From Gammaproteobacteria bacterium (GTDB lineage Bacteria; Pseudomonadota; Gammaproteobacteria; SZUA-229): DNA of 6,739 bases. The stretch is taken from the NCBI GenBank assembly GCA_030641945.1, contig DAOWLL010000096.1, positions 1 through 6,739 of the forward strand. Direction: 5' to 3'. Position numbers and translations under genes: made by a program. This document shows, in pieces, positions 1-6,735 of this stretch. The notes under the pieces were generated by a model, which was not told the DNA's origin, did not search any database, and was given only the letters and a program-made list of their open reading frames with translations. Position 1 is the first letter of the stretch, and every line of letters begins with the position of its first letter.

Positions 1-45
1 CGAATCTTTTCCTTGCCCCGTGCCCCCCGTCCCTTGCTCCTGAAA
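1..45. repeat. C-rich tract with about 7-nt periodicity downstream of dedD
   Basis: This is the intergenic stretch just after the dedD stop codon. Positions 11-40 can be read as degenerate heptamers: CCTTGCC, CCGTGCC, CCCCGTC, CCTTGCT, then CC. The plus strand has almost no A here. It looks like a short degenerate simple-sequence tract rather than coding sequence. No hairpin with a T-run follows dedD on the minus strand, so I see no terminator in the visible part. The tract is cut off by the window edge, so its full length is unknown. Confidence 0.4.
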
Positions 46-552
46 TCAGGGATGATTGACGATGAAACCATCCAGCCCATGCTGTTTCTTCACGGTCGCT
101 TTCATCTTTTCCATCCTGCTCTTGTCCAGCTCAGGACCGATACGAACGCGATAGCTGATTTTGCCATTTTTCGTACGCGCCTCGACATAGGCCGCATAGC
201 CATCCTTGCGTAATTTGTCTCGCAAAGCATAGGCATTGTCCTTGATTGTCACCGTAGACACCTGCAACGCGAATGCATTGACTGGTTGTTTTAATTTGGT
301 TTTGGCTTTCGGCTTGCTGGGCGCAGGCTTTTTCACCGGTGCAGGTGCAGACTTTTGCTTGAGATGGGTCGGCACAACCGGCTCCAGCTTGATTTCGCTC
401 AAGGGTGGGAATTTCGGTTCCGGCGGCATTTCAATGCTGCGGCTGTTGCGGGATTTGAATCCTGAACCGTCAAGTAAAACAGGAATAAAAATTACACCCA
501 GCGTCACCAGCAAGATGGCGCCAATCAGTCGTTGTTTCAGTGTTTTATCCAA
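46..552 (-). CDS. dedD: DedD-like SPOR-domain inner-membrane protein
   Basis: A 168-residue protein with the DedD architecture. It has a short cytoplasmic N-terminus (MDKTLKQRLIGA), one transmembrane helix at about residues 9-27, and a proline- and lysine-rich linker at about 40-90. A C-terminal SPOR domain spans about 92-165, starting FALQVSTVTIKDNA and ending DGFIV. SPOR domains bind denuded peptidoglycan glycan strands, and DedD is a non-essential division protein that accumulates at the septum in E. coli. The protein is shorter than E. coli DedD (about 220 residues), mainly because of a shorter linker. The start is TTG. It is chosen because it gives the conserved M-D-x-x-L-K-x-R-L-I-G-A opening and no ATG lies near. 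The ribosome binding site is weak (GAG 4 nt upstream). It follows folC by 30 nt, the usual place for this gene ahead of cvpA and purF. The family call is firm; the septal role is inferred from E. coli. Confidence 0.9.
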   Translation of the reverse strand: MDKTLKQRLIGAILLVTLGVIFIPVLLDGSGFKSRNSRSIEMPPEPKFPPLSEIKLEPVVPTHLKQKSAPAPVKKPAPSKPKAKTKLKQPVNAFALQVSTVTIKDNAYALRDKLRKDGYAAYVEARTKNGKISYRVRIGPELDKSRMEKMKATVKKQHGLDGFIVNHP

Positions 553-582
553 ATGACTCGTAAACCTAACTATGCTGAGTTA

Positions 583-1857
583 CTAACAGTGAAGTGCGAA
601 ATACCGCATTGCCTCGGCAACTGTATAAAATGACCCGAAGATAATTACCCTGTCATCGATAGCTGCTGCTGCCAGCGCCTGATCACAGGCGCCGGCAACC
701 GTTGAAGCAGCGCAGAGTTTAACATCAGATGTCAGCTGTTCAACCGCATCTGCCATTTGCCTTGCTGACAGGCCACGTGGCACTGATTCGAGCCCGGCCG
801 TGTACCAGCAGTCGATCTCACTTGACAGCAGCTGAATAACATCAGTAGCCGGTTTATCTGCCAACATCGCTACAACTGCATAGGTCCGGCCCGCACAGTC
901 ATGCGCCCTGAGCTGCGAAACCAGTGATGCGGCTGCCTGTGGATTATGTGCGACATCAACAATGACCGCAGGCTGTTGCCTGATAATCTGAAAGCGCCCC
1001 GGCAGGCTGACGTGCACCAGGCCCTGTTGAATCGCATCGGCCCCCACGCTGAAGCCACGCAATGACTTGAGCGCGATGATGGCTGTTGCCGCATTAGACA
1101 GTTGAAACTCACCCGCAAGCGCCGGTAATGGCAGCTCAGCCATGCTATTGCCATCAGCGTGCAAGCTCCACTGCCCTGCTCCAGGCTCAACACGGAAATC
1201 AGTACCAATCAGCTTTAAATCCACGCCAAGTTTTGCGGCGTGTTCAAGCAAGGATTGCGGCGGGTTTGAATCGCCGCAAACTGCGGGGCAGCCTGCTGTT
1301 AAAATACCGGCTTTCTCGAAACCGATGGTCTCACGGTCAGTTCCCAACCAGTCTGTATGATCAATGGCTATGGTGGTGATAACCGCAACACTCGGCTGCA
1401 TAATATTCACCGCGTCGAGACGGCCACCAAGCCCAATTTCCATGATAACCAGCTCAGGTTTTACCGCCATGAATAAATCTATGGCCGCCAGCGTGCCGAA
1501 CTCGAAATAGGTCAGCTGCTCATCACCGCGGGCCTGATCAATGCGCTCAAACGCCATACAAAGGCTTTCATCATCAATCTCGCGTCCATTAATGCGTATA
1601 CGTTCGTTATAACGCAGTAAATGCGGCGATGTGTAGCTACATGTTGTGCAACCCTCGGCCAGGGCCATTGCTTCCAGGTAAGCAACCACGGAGCCCTTGC
1701 CATTGGTTCCGGCTACAATGATTAACGGGCAATCGAAATAATTATTGTGACCAGCCTGATGTAGAACACGTGAAACACGCTCCAGGCCGAGATCAATTTC
1801 TTTGGGGTTCAGGCTTTCCTGCCAGGAGAGCCATTGATCCAGTGTCTGGAAGCGCAA
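583..1857 (-). CDS. folC: Bifunctional dihydrofolate synthase / folylpolyglutamate synthase
   Basis: A 424-residue cytoplasmic Mur-ligase-family enzyme, close to the E. coli length (422). It joins L-glutamate to dihydropteroate to make dihydrofolate, and adds further glutamates to reduced folates, using ATP. Visible motifs are the P-loop GTNGKGS (50-56), SYTSPHLLRYNERIRING (74-91, omega-loop and folate region), YFEFGTLAA (117-125), EIGLGGRLDAVN (140-151), IDHTDWLG (165-172) and EKAGI (181-185), whose lysine fits the carbamylated position of this family. The C-terminal domain carries GRFQ (287-290) and DVAHNP (301-306). The start is TTG. It is supported by the match of the next residues to the family N-terminus (SWQESLNPKEIDLGLERV) and by AGGA at 1869-1872, though the 11-nt spacing is long. 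Many family members in proteobacteria have both activities; specificity is inferred here. A REP-like element lies about 10 nt upstream of the ribosome binding site. Confidence 0.96.
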   Translation of the reverse strand: MRFQTLDQWLSWQESLNPKEIDLGLERVSRVLHQAGHNNYFDCPLIIVAGTNGKGSVVAYLEAMALAEGCTTCSYTSPHLLRYNERIRINGREIDDESLCMAFERIDQARGDEQLTYFEFGTLAAIDLFMAVKPELVIMEIGLGGRLDAVNIMQPSVAVITTIAIDHTDWLGTDRETIGFEKAGILTAGCPAVCGDSNPPQSLLEHAAKLGVDLKLIGTDFRVEPGAGQWSLHADGNSMAELPLPALAGEFQLSNAATAIIALKSLRGFSVGADAIQQGLVHVSLPGRFQIIRQQPAVIVDVAHNPQAAASLVSQLRAHDCAGRTYAVVAMLADKPATDVIQLLSSEIDCWYTAGLESVPRGLSARQMADAVEQLTSDVKLCAASTVAGACDQALAAAAIDDRVIIFGSFYTVAEAMRYFALHC

Positions 1858-1881
1858 TACTTGTGGAATCCTGGATTAAAT

Positions 1882-1908
1882 CCGTTCGCCCTGAATATGT
1901 CGAAGGGT
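1882..1908. repeat. REP-like palindrome, copy 1 (accD-folC gap)
   Basis: The plus strand reads CCGTTCGCCCTGA then ATATGTCGAAGGGT. It can fold with CCCT (1889-1892) pairing to AGGG (1904-1907) around an 11-nt loop; TTCG (1885-1888) and CGAA (1901-1904) offer an alternative pairing. It closely resembles the TTCGCCCTGAGnnTGTCGAAGGG repeats scattered between genes in many proteobacteria. It lies just upstream of the folC ribosome binding site. Copy 2 lies 33 nt away in inverted orientation. Confidence 0.7.
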
Positions 1909-1941
1909 CGTTTACTTATCGATATGGGCGTTCAAAAACAT

Positions 1942-1975
1942 ACCTTCATGGTTCGACATGCTCACCACGAGCGGT
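1942..1975. repeat. REP-like palindrome, copy 2, inverted relative to copy 1
   Basis: The plus strand contains CCTTCATGGTTCGACATG followed by CTCACCACGAGCGGT. TGGT (1949-1952) pairs with ACCA (1964-1967) around an 11-nt loop, and flanking bases extend the stem imperfectly to about 11 pairs (ACCTTCATGGT against ACCACGAGCGGT, one bulge). Read on the minus strand, it matches copy 1 across the loop (GAGCATGTCGA versus GAATATGTCGA) while the stem bases differ as complementary sets. The two copies therefore form an inverted pair like a BIME. It ends 15 nt before the accD stop codon. Confidence 0.7.
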
Positions 1976-1990
1976 GTAATTATCAGATAC

Positions 1991-2863
1991 TTATTGACTT
2001 GTTTGGATGGCCGGCTTGTTCATCAACATCAGTAAAAGACTGGAAATACGATCACTCAGATCACGTCGATCCACGATCATGTCAACAGCGCCGTGCTCGA
2101 GCAGAAACTCACTGCGTTGAAAGCCTTCCGGTAATTTTTCACGTACGGTCTGTTCGATGACTCTTGGGCCTGCAAAACCTATCAAGGCCCTGGGTTCGGC
2201 AATATTGATATCACCCAGCATGGCAAAACTTGCCGATACACCACCCATGGTTGGATCTGTGAGTACAGATATAAACGGAATTCTCTGTTTCGCCATTCGC
2301 GCCAGTACTGCACTGGTTTTTGCCATTTGCATCAGCGAAAACAACGCTTCCTGCATGCGCGCACCGCCCGATGCTGAAAAGCACACCAGCGGAATATTCT
2401 CAGCCAGTGACACGTTGGCGGCCTGCACGAACTTTTCACCGACAACAGAACCCATGGAACCGCCCATGAAGCGGAAATCAAATGAAACAGCAACAACATC
2501 AACGCCCTTGACCTTGCCTTTGTATACAATCAACGCATCTTTTTCATCGGTATTCTTTTGCGCCTGAATCAGGCGGTCCCTGTATTTCTTGCTGTCTTTG
2601 AACTTGAGCTTGTCAATCGGCAAATAATTGTTGGCTATTTCTTCGCGTGGAGACTCGTCAAGAAATATATCCAGGCGCCTGCGGCCATAGACGCGCATAT
2701 GATGGTTGCACTTGGGACATACATCCTGATTGCGCTCAAGCTCAGCACGATAAAGCACCGCACTACAGACCTTGCACTTGGACCACAGACCTTCAGGTAC
2801 AGCACGCTTGCTGCCGCCTTCAGTACGGATACGTGAAGGCATCAATTTTTCAAACCAGCTCAT
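1991..2863 (-). CDS. accD: Acetyl-CoA carboxylase carboxyltransferase subunit beta
   Basis: A 290-residue protein (E. coli AccD is 304). With AccA it forms the carboxyltransferase that moves the carboxyl group from carboxybiotin on AccB to acetyl-CoA, giving malonyl-CoA for fatty acid synthesis in the cytoplasm. The N-terminal zinc ribbon is complete, with C30-x2-C33 and C49-x2-C52. The crotonase-like carboxyltransferase domain follows, with [13 protein letters not shown] (132-144), [11 protein letters not shown] (163-173), [14 protein letters not shown] (201-214), [10 protein letters not shown] (230-239) and [15 protein letters not shown] (247-261). The start is ATG with a strong GGGGG ribosome binding site (2872-2876, 8-nt spacing), located in the 17-nt gap after trpA. 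The position between trpA and folC is the standard one. In E. coli, AccD binds its own mRNA through the zinc ribbon; whether that holds here is not visible. Confidence 0.98.
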   Translation of the reverse strand: MSWFEKLMPSRIRTEGGSKRAVPEGLWSKCKVCSAVLYRAELERNQDVCPKCNHHMRVYGRRRLDIFLDESPREEIANNYLPIDKLKFKDSKKYRDRLIQAQKNTDEKDALIVYKGKVKGVDVVAVSFDFRFMGGSMGSVVGEKFVQAANVSLAENIPLVCFSASGGARMQEALFSLMQMAKTSAVLARMAKQRIPFISVLTDPTMGGVSASFAMLGDINIAEPRALIGFAGPRVIEQTVREKLPEGFQRSEFLLEHGAVDMIVDRRDLSDRISSLLLMLMNKPAIQTSQ

Positions 2864-2880
2864 ATTCGCTACCCCCGTTA

Positions 2881-3726
2881 TCAGGCCGTTCTTGTTATTT
2901 CTTCCACCGGGTTTGCATCCATCGCTTCACGCATGGAACCCAGCAGCTCGGACACATCCTTTATCACCCGTTCTGTCTGCTCAGGATTGTGTTGCTGATG
3001 TGCGGCCATACGTTTAACTATAGCACTACCGACGACAACCGCATCAGAACAGGCCGAAACCCGCGCTGCCGTTTGCGCATCGCTGATGCCAAAACCGACG
3101 CCGATCGGCAGATCTATGCGCTCGCGTATCGCCCCGACTTTCTGCCTGACGCTGTCGACATCAAGGTTGGCCGCTCCAGTTACACCCTTCAGTGACACAT
3201 AATAAACAAATCCGCTGGCAACAGCCCCGATTTTTGCAATGCGCTCATTCGTACTGGTTGGCGCAATCAAAAATACAGGATCCAGGCCTCCGCCTTCAAG
3301 TGCCGAAATATAGTCCTCAGCTTCCTCAGGCGGCATATCAACCGTGATTATGCCATCAATGCCGGCTTCAGAGGCGCGCCTGGCGAAGGATTCGTAGCCG
3401 GCGACTTCTATCAGGTTGAGATAGCCCATCATGATAACCGGCGTCACGTCATCGAGCCTGCGGAACGCTGTGACGGCATTGAACACGTCACCCAGCGAAA
3501 CCTTGAACTCGAGGGCACGCTCGGCTGCAGCCTGTATCACCGGACCATCCGCCATCGGATCGGAAAAAGGCGCACCCAGTTCAATGATATTCGCACCTGC
3601 TTTTACCATGGCATGCATCAATGGCACAGTCACGTCCGGATGCGGATCACCGGTCATGATGTACGGAATCAGCGCCTTGCGGTCTTCCGCCAGCAAGCGT
3701 GCAAAACATGCCTGTAAACGACTCAC
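2881..3726 (-). CDS. trpA: Tryptophan synthase alpha chain
   Basis: A 281-residue TIM-barrel protein. It cleaves indole-3-glycerol phosphate to indole and glyceraldehyde 3-phosphate and passes indole to TrpB through the alpha2-beta2 tunnel. The N-terminal part reads [12 protein letters not shown] (17-28) and [19 protein letters not shown] (47-65). Catalytic Glu49 and Asp60 of the E. coli numbering fall at exactly 49 and 60. [11 protein letters not shown] (175-185), GVGFGIS (209-215) and VVGSAIV (231-237) are the loop and phosphate-binding segments. The start is GTG, overlapping the trpB TGA stop as GTGA (4 nt). A GAGGG ribosome binding site lies inside the end of trpB (3736-3740, 9-nt spacing). 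This overlap suggests translational coupling and equal output of the two subunits. The family call is certain. Confidence 0.98.
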   Translation of the reverse strand: MSRLQACFARLLAEDRKALIPYIMTGDPHPDVTVPLMHAMVKAGANIIELGAPFSDPMADGPVIQAAAERALEFKVSLGDVFNAVTAFRRLDDVTPVIMMGYLNLIEVAGYESFARRASEAGIDGIITVDMPPEEAEDYISALEGGGLDPVFLIAPTSTNERIAKIGAVASGFVYYVSLKGVTGAANLDVDSVRQKVGAIRERIDLPIGVGFGISDAQTAARVSACSDAVVVGSAIVKRMAAHQQHNPEQTERVIKDVSELLGSMREAMDANPVEEITRTA

Positions 3727-4949
3727 AATTGTATGCCCTCGATTTTGGCGATGGTATTAATGTCTTTATCACCGCGCCCTGAAAGATTGATGATCAGGCT
3801 CTGCTCCGGCTTCATTTCAGCAGCCAGTTTGACACCATAGGCCATAGCATGGCTGGATTCGAGTGCCGGTATGATGCCTTCAATACGTGTTAGCTGATGA
3901 AACGCCTGCAGTGCTTCATTATCGGTAATCGCGCTGTATTTCACCCGGCCGATGTCCTTTAACCATGAATGCTCGGGCCCAACACCCGGATAATCCAGCC
4001 CGGCTGATACAGAATGCGTTTCGATAATCTGTCCGCCTTTATCCTCCATCAGGTAGGTCCTGTTACCGTGCAACACGCCCGGCTTACCCGCACACAGCGG
4101 TGCCGCATGGTGACCGGTTTCGATGCCATCGCCCCCTGCCTCAACACCGTACATGGCAACAGACTCATCTTCCAGGAATGGATAAAACAGGCCGATGGCA
4201 TTGGAGCCACCGCCGACACAGGCAACCAGTGCATCCGGCAGCCTGCCTGTGCGTTCAAGTATCTGGCTACGTGCTTCACGGCCGATCACAGACTGAAAAT
4301 CTCTCACCATTTGCGGATACGGGTGCGGTCCCGCAACGGTGCCAATAATGTAGAAAGTATTATCAACATTGGTCACCCAGTCACGCATGGCTTCATTCAG
4401 TGCATCCTTGAGTGTTTTTGAACCCGAGCTTACCGGCACAACTTCGGCGCCCAGCAGCTTCATGCGGTAAACATTTGGGGACTGGCGCACGATATCTTCA
4501 GCGCCCATGTAAACCACGCATTCCATACCGAAACGCGCCGCCACCGTCGCCGTGGCAACACCATGCTGTCCCGCACCGGTTTCAGCAATAACCCGGTTTT
4601 TACCCATGGCTTTTGCCAGTAGTGCCTGGCCTATGGTGTTATTTATCTTGTGAGCGCCGGTATGATTAAGGTCTTCGCGCTTCAGAAAAATCTGCGCACC
4701 ACCGGTCTCTGTTGACAGGCGTTCGGCATGATACAAAGGACTGGGGCGTCCGACATAATGAGCGAGGTCAGCATCAAACTCTGCCTGGAAGGCTTTATCA
4801 GTGCTGGCCTTGTGATAAGCATCGCGCAATTCATCCAGTGCCTGCATCAGTGTTTCGGAGACAAAGCGGCCGCCATAAATGCCAAAATGCCCGCGCTCAT
4901 CCGGCATCGCTGAATAATCAATCGTCTGCTTTATACTATCTGTTGGCAT
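3723..4949 (-). CDS. trpB: Tryptophan synthase beta chain
   Basis: A 408-residue PLP-dependent fold-type II enzyme that condenses indole with L-serine to give L-tryptophan. Motifs, numbered from the ATG chosen here: [16 protein letters not shown] (20-35), [16 protein letters not shown] (89-104) with Schiff-base lysine K101, AETGAGQHG (122-130) with catalytic glutamate E123, the PLP-phosphate loop GGGSN (246-250), and C-terminal LSGRGDKD. It is a TrpB1-type sequence that works with TrpA. An in-frame TTG two codons upstream (4955) would also open the frame. ATG at 4949 is preferred because AGAGG (4956-4960) then has a 6-nt spacing, while for the TTG it would touch the start codon. The gene overlaps the end of trpF by 14 nt and trpA by 4 nt, typical of coupled trp genes. 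I see no attenuator or leader peptide near it. Confidence 0.98.
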   Translation of the reverse strand: MPTDSIKQTIDYSAMPDERGHFGIYGGRFVSETLMQALDELRDAYHKASTDKAFQAEFDADLAHYVGRPSPLYHAERLSTETGGAQIFLKREDLNHTGAHKINNTIGQALLAKAMGKNRVIAETGAGQHGVATATVAARFGMECVVYMGAEDIVRQSPNVYRMKLLGAEVVPVSSGSKTLKDALNEAMRDWVTNVDNTFYIIGTVAGPHPYPQMVRDFQSVIGREARSQILERTGRLPDALVACVGGGSNAIGLFYPFLEDESVAMYGVEAGGDGIETGHHAAPLCAGKPGVLHGNRTYLMEDKGGQIIETHSVSAGLDYPGVGPEHSWLKDIGRVKYSAITDNEALQAFHQLTRIEGIIPALESSHAMAYGVKLAAEMKPEQSLIINLSGRGDKDINTIAKIEGIQL

Positions 4950-5568
4950 TTTCAACCTCTTGCATAAATGCCGACATCAGCTCGACACTTTTAATACCCT
5001 TGTCTGCCTCAACACCACTGCTGACATCAACTGCCCATGGGCGCACACGGCTGACTGCTTCAGCAACATTACTCACCGTCAAACCGCCAGCCAGAATGAC
5101 CGGTTTATTCAGCACTGGAATACTGTTCCAGTCGAACACCTCACCGGTCCCGCCTGCCGCACCGGGTTCATGGCTGTCGAGCAGCAGCCCCCTGGCATTT
5201 TTATAGGCCTTTGACTGGCTGATCAGGCCTTGCTGGTTTAAACGCCCCATGCCCAGTGCCTTGATATAAGGCCTGGCAAAGCGTTCACAATACGCCGGAT
5301 CTTCAGCGCCATGAAACTGCAGTAAATCGACTGGCACCTGCTCCAGCACATCATTTACCACCGCCTGCTCAGCATCCAGAAACAGCGCCACCGTGGTAAC
5401 GAAAGCGGGCAGTTGCCGGCAAATAGCCGCGGCCTGCTCTATTTCGACATTGCGCGGGCTGTTTTCATAGAAAACCAGCCCGATCGCATCGACACCCATC
5501 GCCGCCGCTACGAGCGCATCTTCGATGCGGGTAATGCCACAGATTTTAACACGTGTATGTTGTTTCAA
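4936..5568 (-). CDS. trpF: Phosphoribosylanthranilate isomerase
   Basis: A 210-residue TIM-barrel enzyme that converts N-(5'-phosphoribosyl)anthranilate to CdRP, the tryptophan step before TrpC. Visible are RVKICGITR with the general-base cysteine (C10) and the general-acid aspartate in LLLDS (D131). GGTGEVFDW (139-147) and [10 protein letters not shown] are the phosphate-binding segments. VALFLDA and LLQFHGAE are also family blocks. Two TTG starts are possible. TTG at 5592 adds eight residues (MTYFWDHP) that the family does not usually have and lacks a good ribosome binding site. TTG at 5568 has GGGA at a 7-nt spacing and begins close to the conserved RVKICGIT, so I chose it. Here trpF is a stand-alone gene, not fused to trpC as in E. 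coli. No trpC, trpD or trpE is in the window, so the pathway is split over at least two loci. Confidence 0.96.
   Translation of the reverse strand: MKQHTRVKICGITRIEDALVAAAMGVDAIGLVFYENSPRNVEIEQAAAICRQLPAFVTTVALFLDAEQAVVNDVLEQVPVDLLQFHGAEDPAYCERFARPYIKALGMGRLNQQGLISQSKAYKNARGLLLDSHEPGAAGGTGEVFDWNSIPVLNKPVILAGGLTVSNVAEAVSRVRPWAVDVSSGVEADKGIKSVELMSAFMQEVENANR
4956..4960 (-). promoter_or_regulatory. Ribosome binding site that fixes the trpB start
   Basis: The minus strand reads AGAGG, TTGAAA, then ATG. The purine box sits inside the final codons of trpF and is 6 nt from the ATG at 4949. For the alternative TTG at 4955 it would have no spacing at all, so the ATG is favoured. Ribosomes finishing trpF would pass over this site, consistent with translational coupling. 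Confidence 0.7.
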
Positions 5569-5575
5569 TGGATGA

Positions 5576-5579
5576 TCCC
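5576..5579 (-). promoter_or_regulatory. Ribosome binding site that favours the internal TTG of trpF
   Basis: The minus strand reads GGGA, TCATCCA, then TTG, a 7-nt spacing to the TTG at 5568. The upstream TTG at 5592 has only a distant GGA. This supports the shorter TrpF, which starts at the usual distance from the RVKICGIT motif. Confidence 0.5.
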
Positions 5580-5597
5580 AAAAATACGTCAAGCTGA

Positions 5598-6422
5598 TTA
5601 CAGTCCGTCACAGCCACCCATACGGGGCACAATGCCGGATACCGGCAGATCAAATTCATCTGGATATTGTACCGCAACCAGGTACAAACCTTGCGCCGGG
5701 GCCGTAGGCCCTGCCCGGGTGCGGTCTTTTAACGCCAGCAGCTCACCTATCCAGGTCAGCGGGCGTTCACCGATGCCTACTTTGAGCAACGAGCCTGCAA
5801 TGTTACGCACCATGTGGTGCAGAAAGGCATTGGCCTGAATATCGATATAAACGAACGAGCCTTCGGCTGTCACATCGATTGACCTGATAAATCGCATCGC
5901 ATGCTCGGACTGGCAGGCGGATGAGCGAAAGGATGAAAAGTCATTTTGACCCAGCAGCACTTGCGCCGCGGCATGCATCGCACTGGTATCCAGATTGTTG
6001 TGCACCCAGCTGACGCGGTGACTGTATAACGCCGGTCTGGCGACACGCTGCTGGATAATATAACGATAGCTGCGCATGGTTGCACTGAAGCGCGCATTGA
6101 AGCCAGCATCAACCTGTTTGGCCCAATGTACACATACATCATCGGGCAAGTGCGTGTTAACACCCATTACCCATGCCTTGAGTTTCCTCTCGGCATGCGT
6201 ATCAAAATGTACTACCTGCCCTGTTGCATGAACACCGGTATCTGTACGCCCTGCACAGACAACCTGCACCTTGTGGTCTGCCACGAGTGAGAGCGCTTTC
6301 TCGATTTCATCCTGTACCGTGCGCGTACCGTGTAACTGCATCTGCCAGCCGCAATAACGGCTGCCATCATACTCAACACCAAGGGCAATGCGATTGGTCT
6401 GTGGCTGTTCTATCTTATTCAT
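5598..6422 (-). CDS. truA: tRNA pseudouridine(38-40) synthase
   Basis: A 274-residue TruA, close to E. coli (270). It isomerises uridines at positions 38, 39 and 40 in the anticodon stem-loop of many tRNAs. Visible are RIALGVEYDGSRYCGWQ (11-27), the catalytic block CAGRTDTGVH with nucleophile D61, TGQVVHF (67-73), RFSATMRSYRYII (111-123), NDFSSFR (160-166) and NAFLHHMVRNIAGSL (198-212). The C-terminus runs through KDRTRAGPTAPAQGLYLVAVQYP, the usual substrate-facing region. The open frame extends upstream to a TTG at 6467. The ATG at 6422 (MNKIEQPQTNRIALG) is preferred because it gives the usual family length; its upstream box is a short AGG 3 nt away. It is the first gene of the visible cluster, with trpF about 29 nt downstream. 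No fimV end is visible upstream, although fimV commonly precedes truA. Confidence 0.97.
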   Translation of the reverse strand: MNKIEQPQTNRIALGVEYDGSRYCGWQMQLHGTRTVQDEIEKALSLVADHKVQVVCAGRTDTGVHATGQVVHFDTHAERKLKAWVMGVNTHLPDDVCVHWAKQVDAGFNARFSATMRSYRYIIQQRVARPALYSHRVSWVHNNLDTSAMHAAAQVLLGQNDFSSFRSSACQSEHAMRFIRSIDVTAEGSFVYIDIQANAFLHHMVRNIAGSLLKVGIGERPLTWIGELLALKDRTRAGPTAPAQGLYLVAVQYPDEFDLPVSGIVPRMGGCDGL

Positions 6423-6450
6423 CAACCTGGATTCCGCAGTAAAACACACA

Positions 6451-6460
6451 ACAGCGCTGT
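6451..6460. repeat. 10-bp perfect palindrome upstream of truA
   Basis: ACAGCGCTGT is self-complementary and centred about 34 nt upstream of the preferred truA ATG. It could be an operator half-site pair or be chance; nothing else supports a regulator. Confidence 0.35.
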
Positions 6461-6502
6461 CTCTCAAACGTCGGCGATTGACGCGACTTGCAGCTATCGG
6501 CC

Positions 6503-6539
6503 ATAGTCTGGAGTATCACACCATGAAACTCCAGACTAT
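6503..6539. repeat. Perfect 12-bp inverted repeat with 13-nt spacer
   Basis: ATAGTCTGGAGT (6503-6514) and ACTCCAGACTAT (6528-6539) are exact reverse complements separated by 13 nt. No T-run follows on either strand, so it is not a standard intrinsic terminator. It sits about 80 nt upstream of the truA ATG. It could be an RNA hairpin in the leader, an operator, or a remnant of a mobile or repeat element. Confidence 0.75.
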
Positions 6540-6633
6540 TACTTGTGATGCTTCCAGATTTGTTTATTGTGGGACTAAACATTTTGTTTCGCCTTGATGG
6601 CATTCAAGTAGTTAACTCAATTTTTTATCACGT

Positions 6634-6735
6634 GTAACTAAGCATTAGTTTCGCTCCTGCTGGAGCGAGTTACCTTTTTTGCTCGCACAAAAAACGTAAC
6701 CCAAAAAATGCGTCCCGGGCGCTCGTGCTTCGCAT
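6634..6735. repeat. Array of adjacent hairpins at the window edge
   Basis: Three hairpins lie side by side with no gap. AACTAA-GCA-TTAGTT is at 6636-6650. TCGCTCC-TGCT-GGAGCGA (7 perfect pairs) is at 6651-6668. GTTACCTTTTTTG (6669-6681) pairs with CAAAAAACGTAAC (6688-6700) at 12 of 13 positions. A fourth, weaker one has ATGCG (6708-6712) and CGCAT (6731-6735) as ends. GTAAC at 6634-6638 can also pair with GTTAC at 6669-6673, competing with the third hairpin. On the minus strand a frame reads FFWVTFFVRAKKVTR, like short phrases I associate with dispersed intergenic repeats in gammaproteobacteria. The right end is cut by the window. Confidence 0.55.

Noticed and set aside
1834..2160. Plus-strand open frame of 108 codons across the accD-folC gap
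   Set aside because: It runs through the REP-like palindromes and then antisense to accD, with no recognisable protein motif. It is a shadow frame.
2647..3195. Plus-strand open frame of 182 codons antisense to accD and trpA
   Set aside because: It lies fully opposite two strongly conserved genes, and its composition is that expected of an antisense shadow frame.
5569..5600. Tryptophan attenuator or leader peptide upstream of trpF
   Set aside because: The gap from truA is only about 29 nt. There is no Trp-codon-rich short frame and no terminator/antiterminator pair.
6451..6460. LexA-type SOS box
   Set aside because: The LexA consensus is CTGT-N8-ACAG. The palindrome here is ACAGCGCTGT, with the half-sites in the opposite order and no spacer.
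6423..6467. Longer truA starting at TTG 6467, adding MRDSAVVCFTAESRL
   Set aside because: The added residues are not typical of TruA, and the internal ATG at 6422 gives the normal family length. A longer form cannot be fully excluded.
6651..6680. Intrinsic terminator on the plus strand: 7-bp stem followed by TTTTTT
   Set aside because: The T-run begins 6 nt after the stem instead of directly after it, and the T-run belongs to the next inverted repeat (6669-6700). No plus-strand gene ends here. It is better described as part of the hairpin array.
6611..6700. Integron attC site, because of GTTAAC, GTTAC and GTAAC motifs around hairpins
   Set aside because: The GTTRRRY/RYYYAAC core pair is not present in the right arrangement, and there is no integrase or gene cassette in the window.
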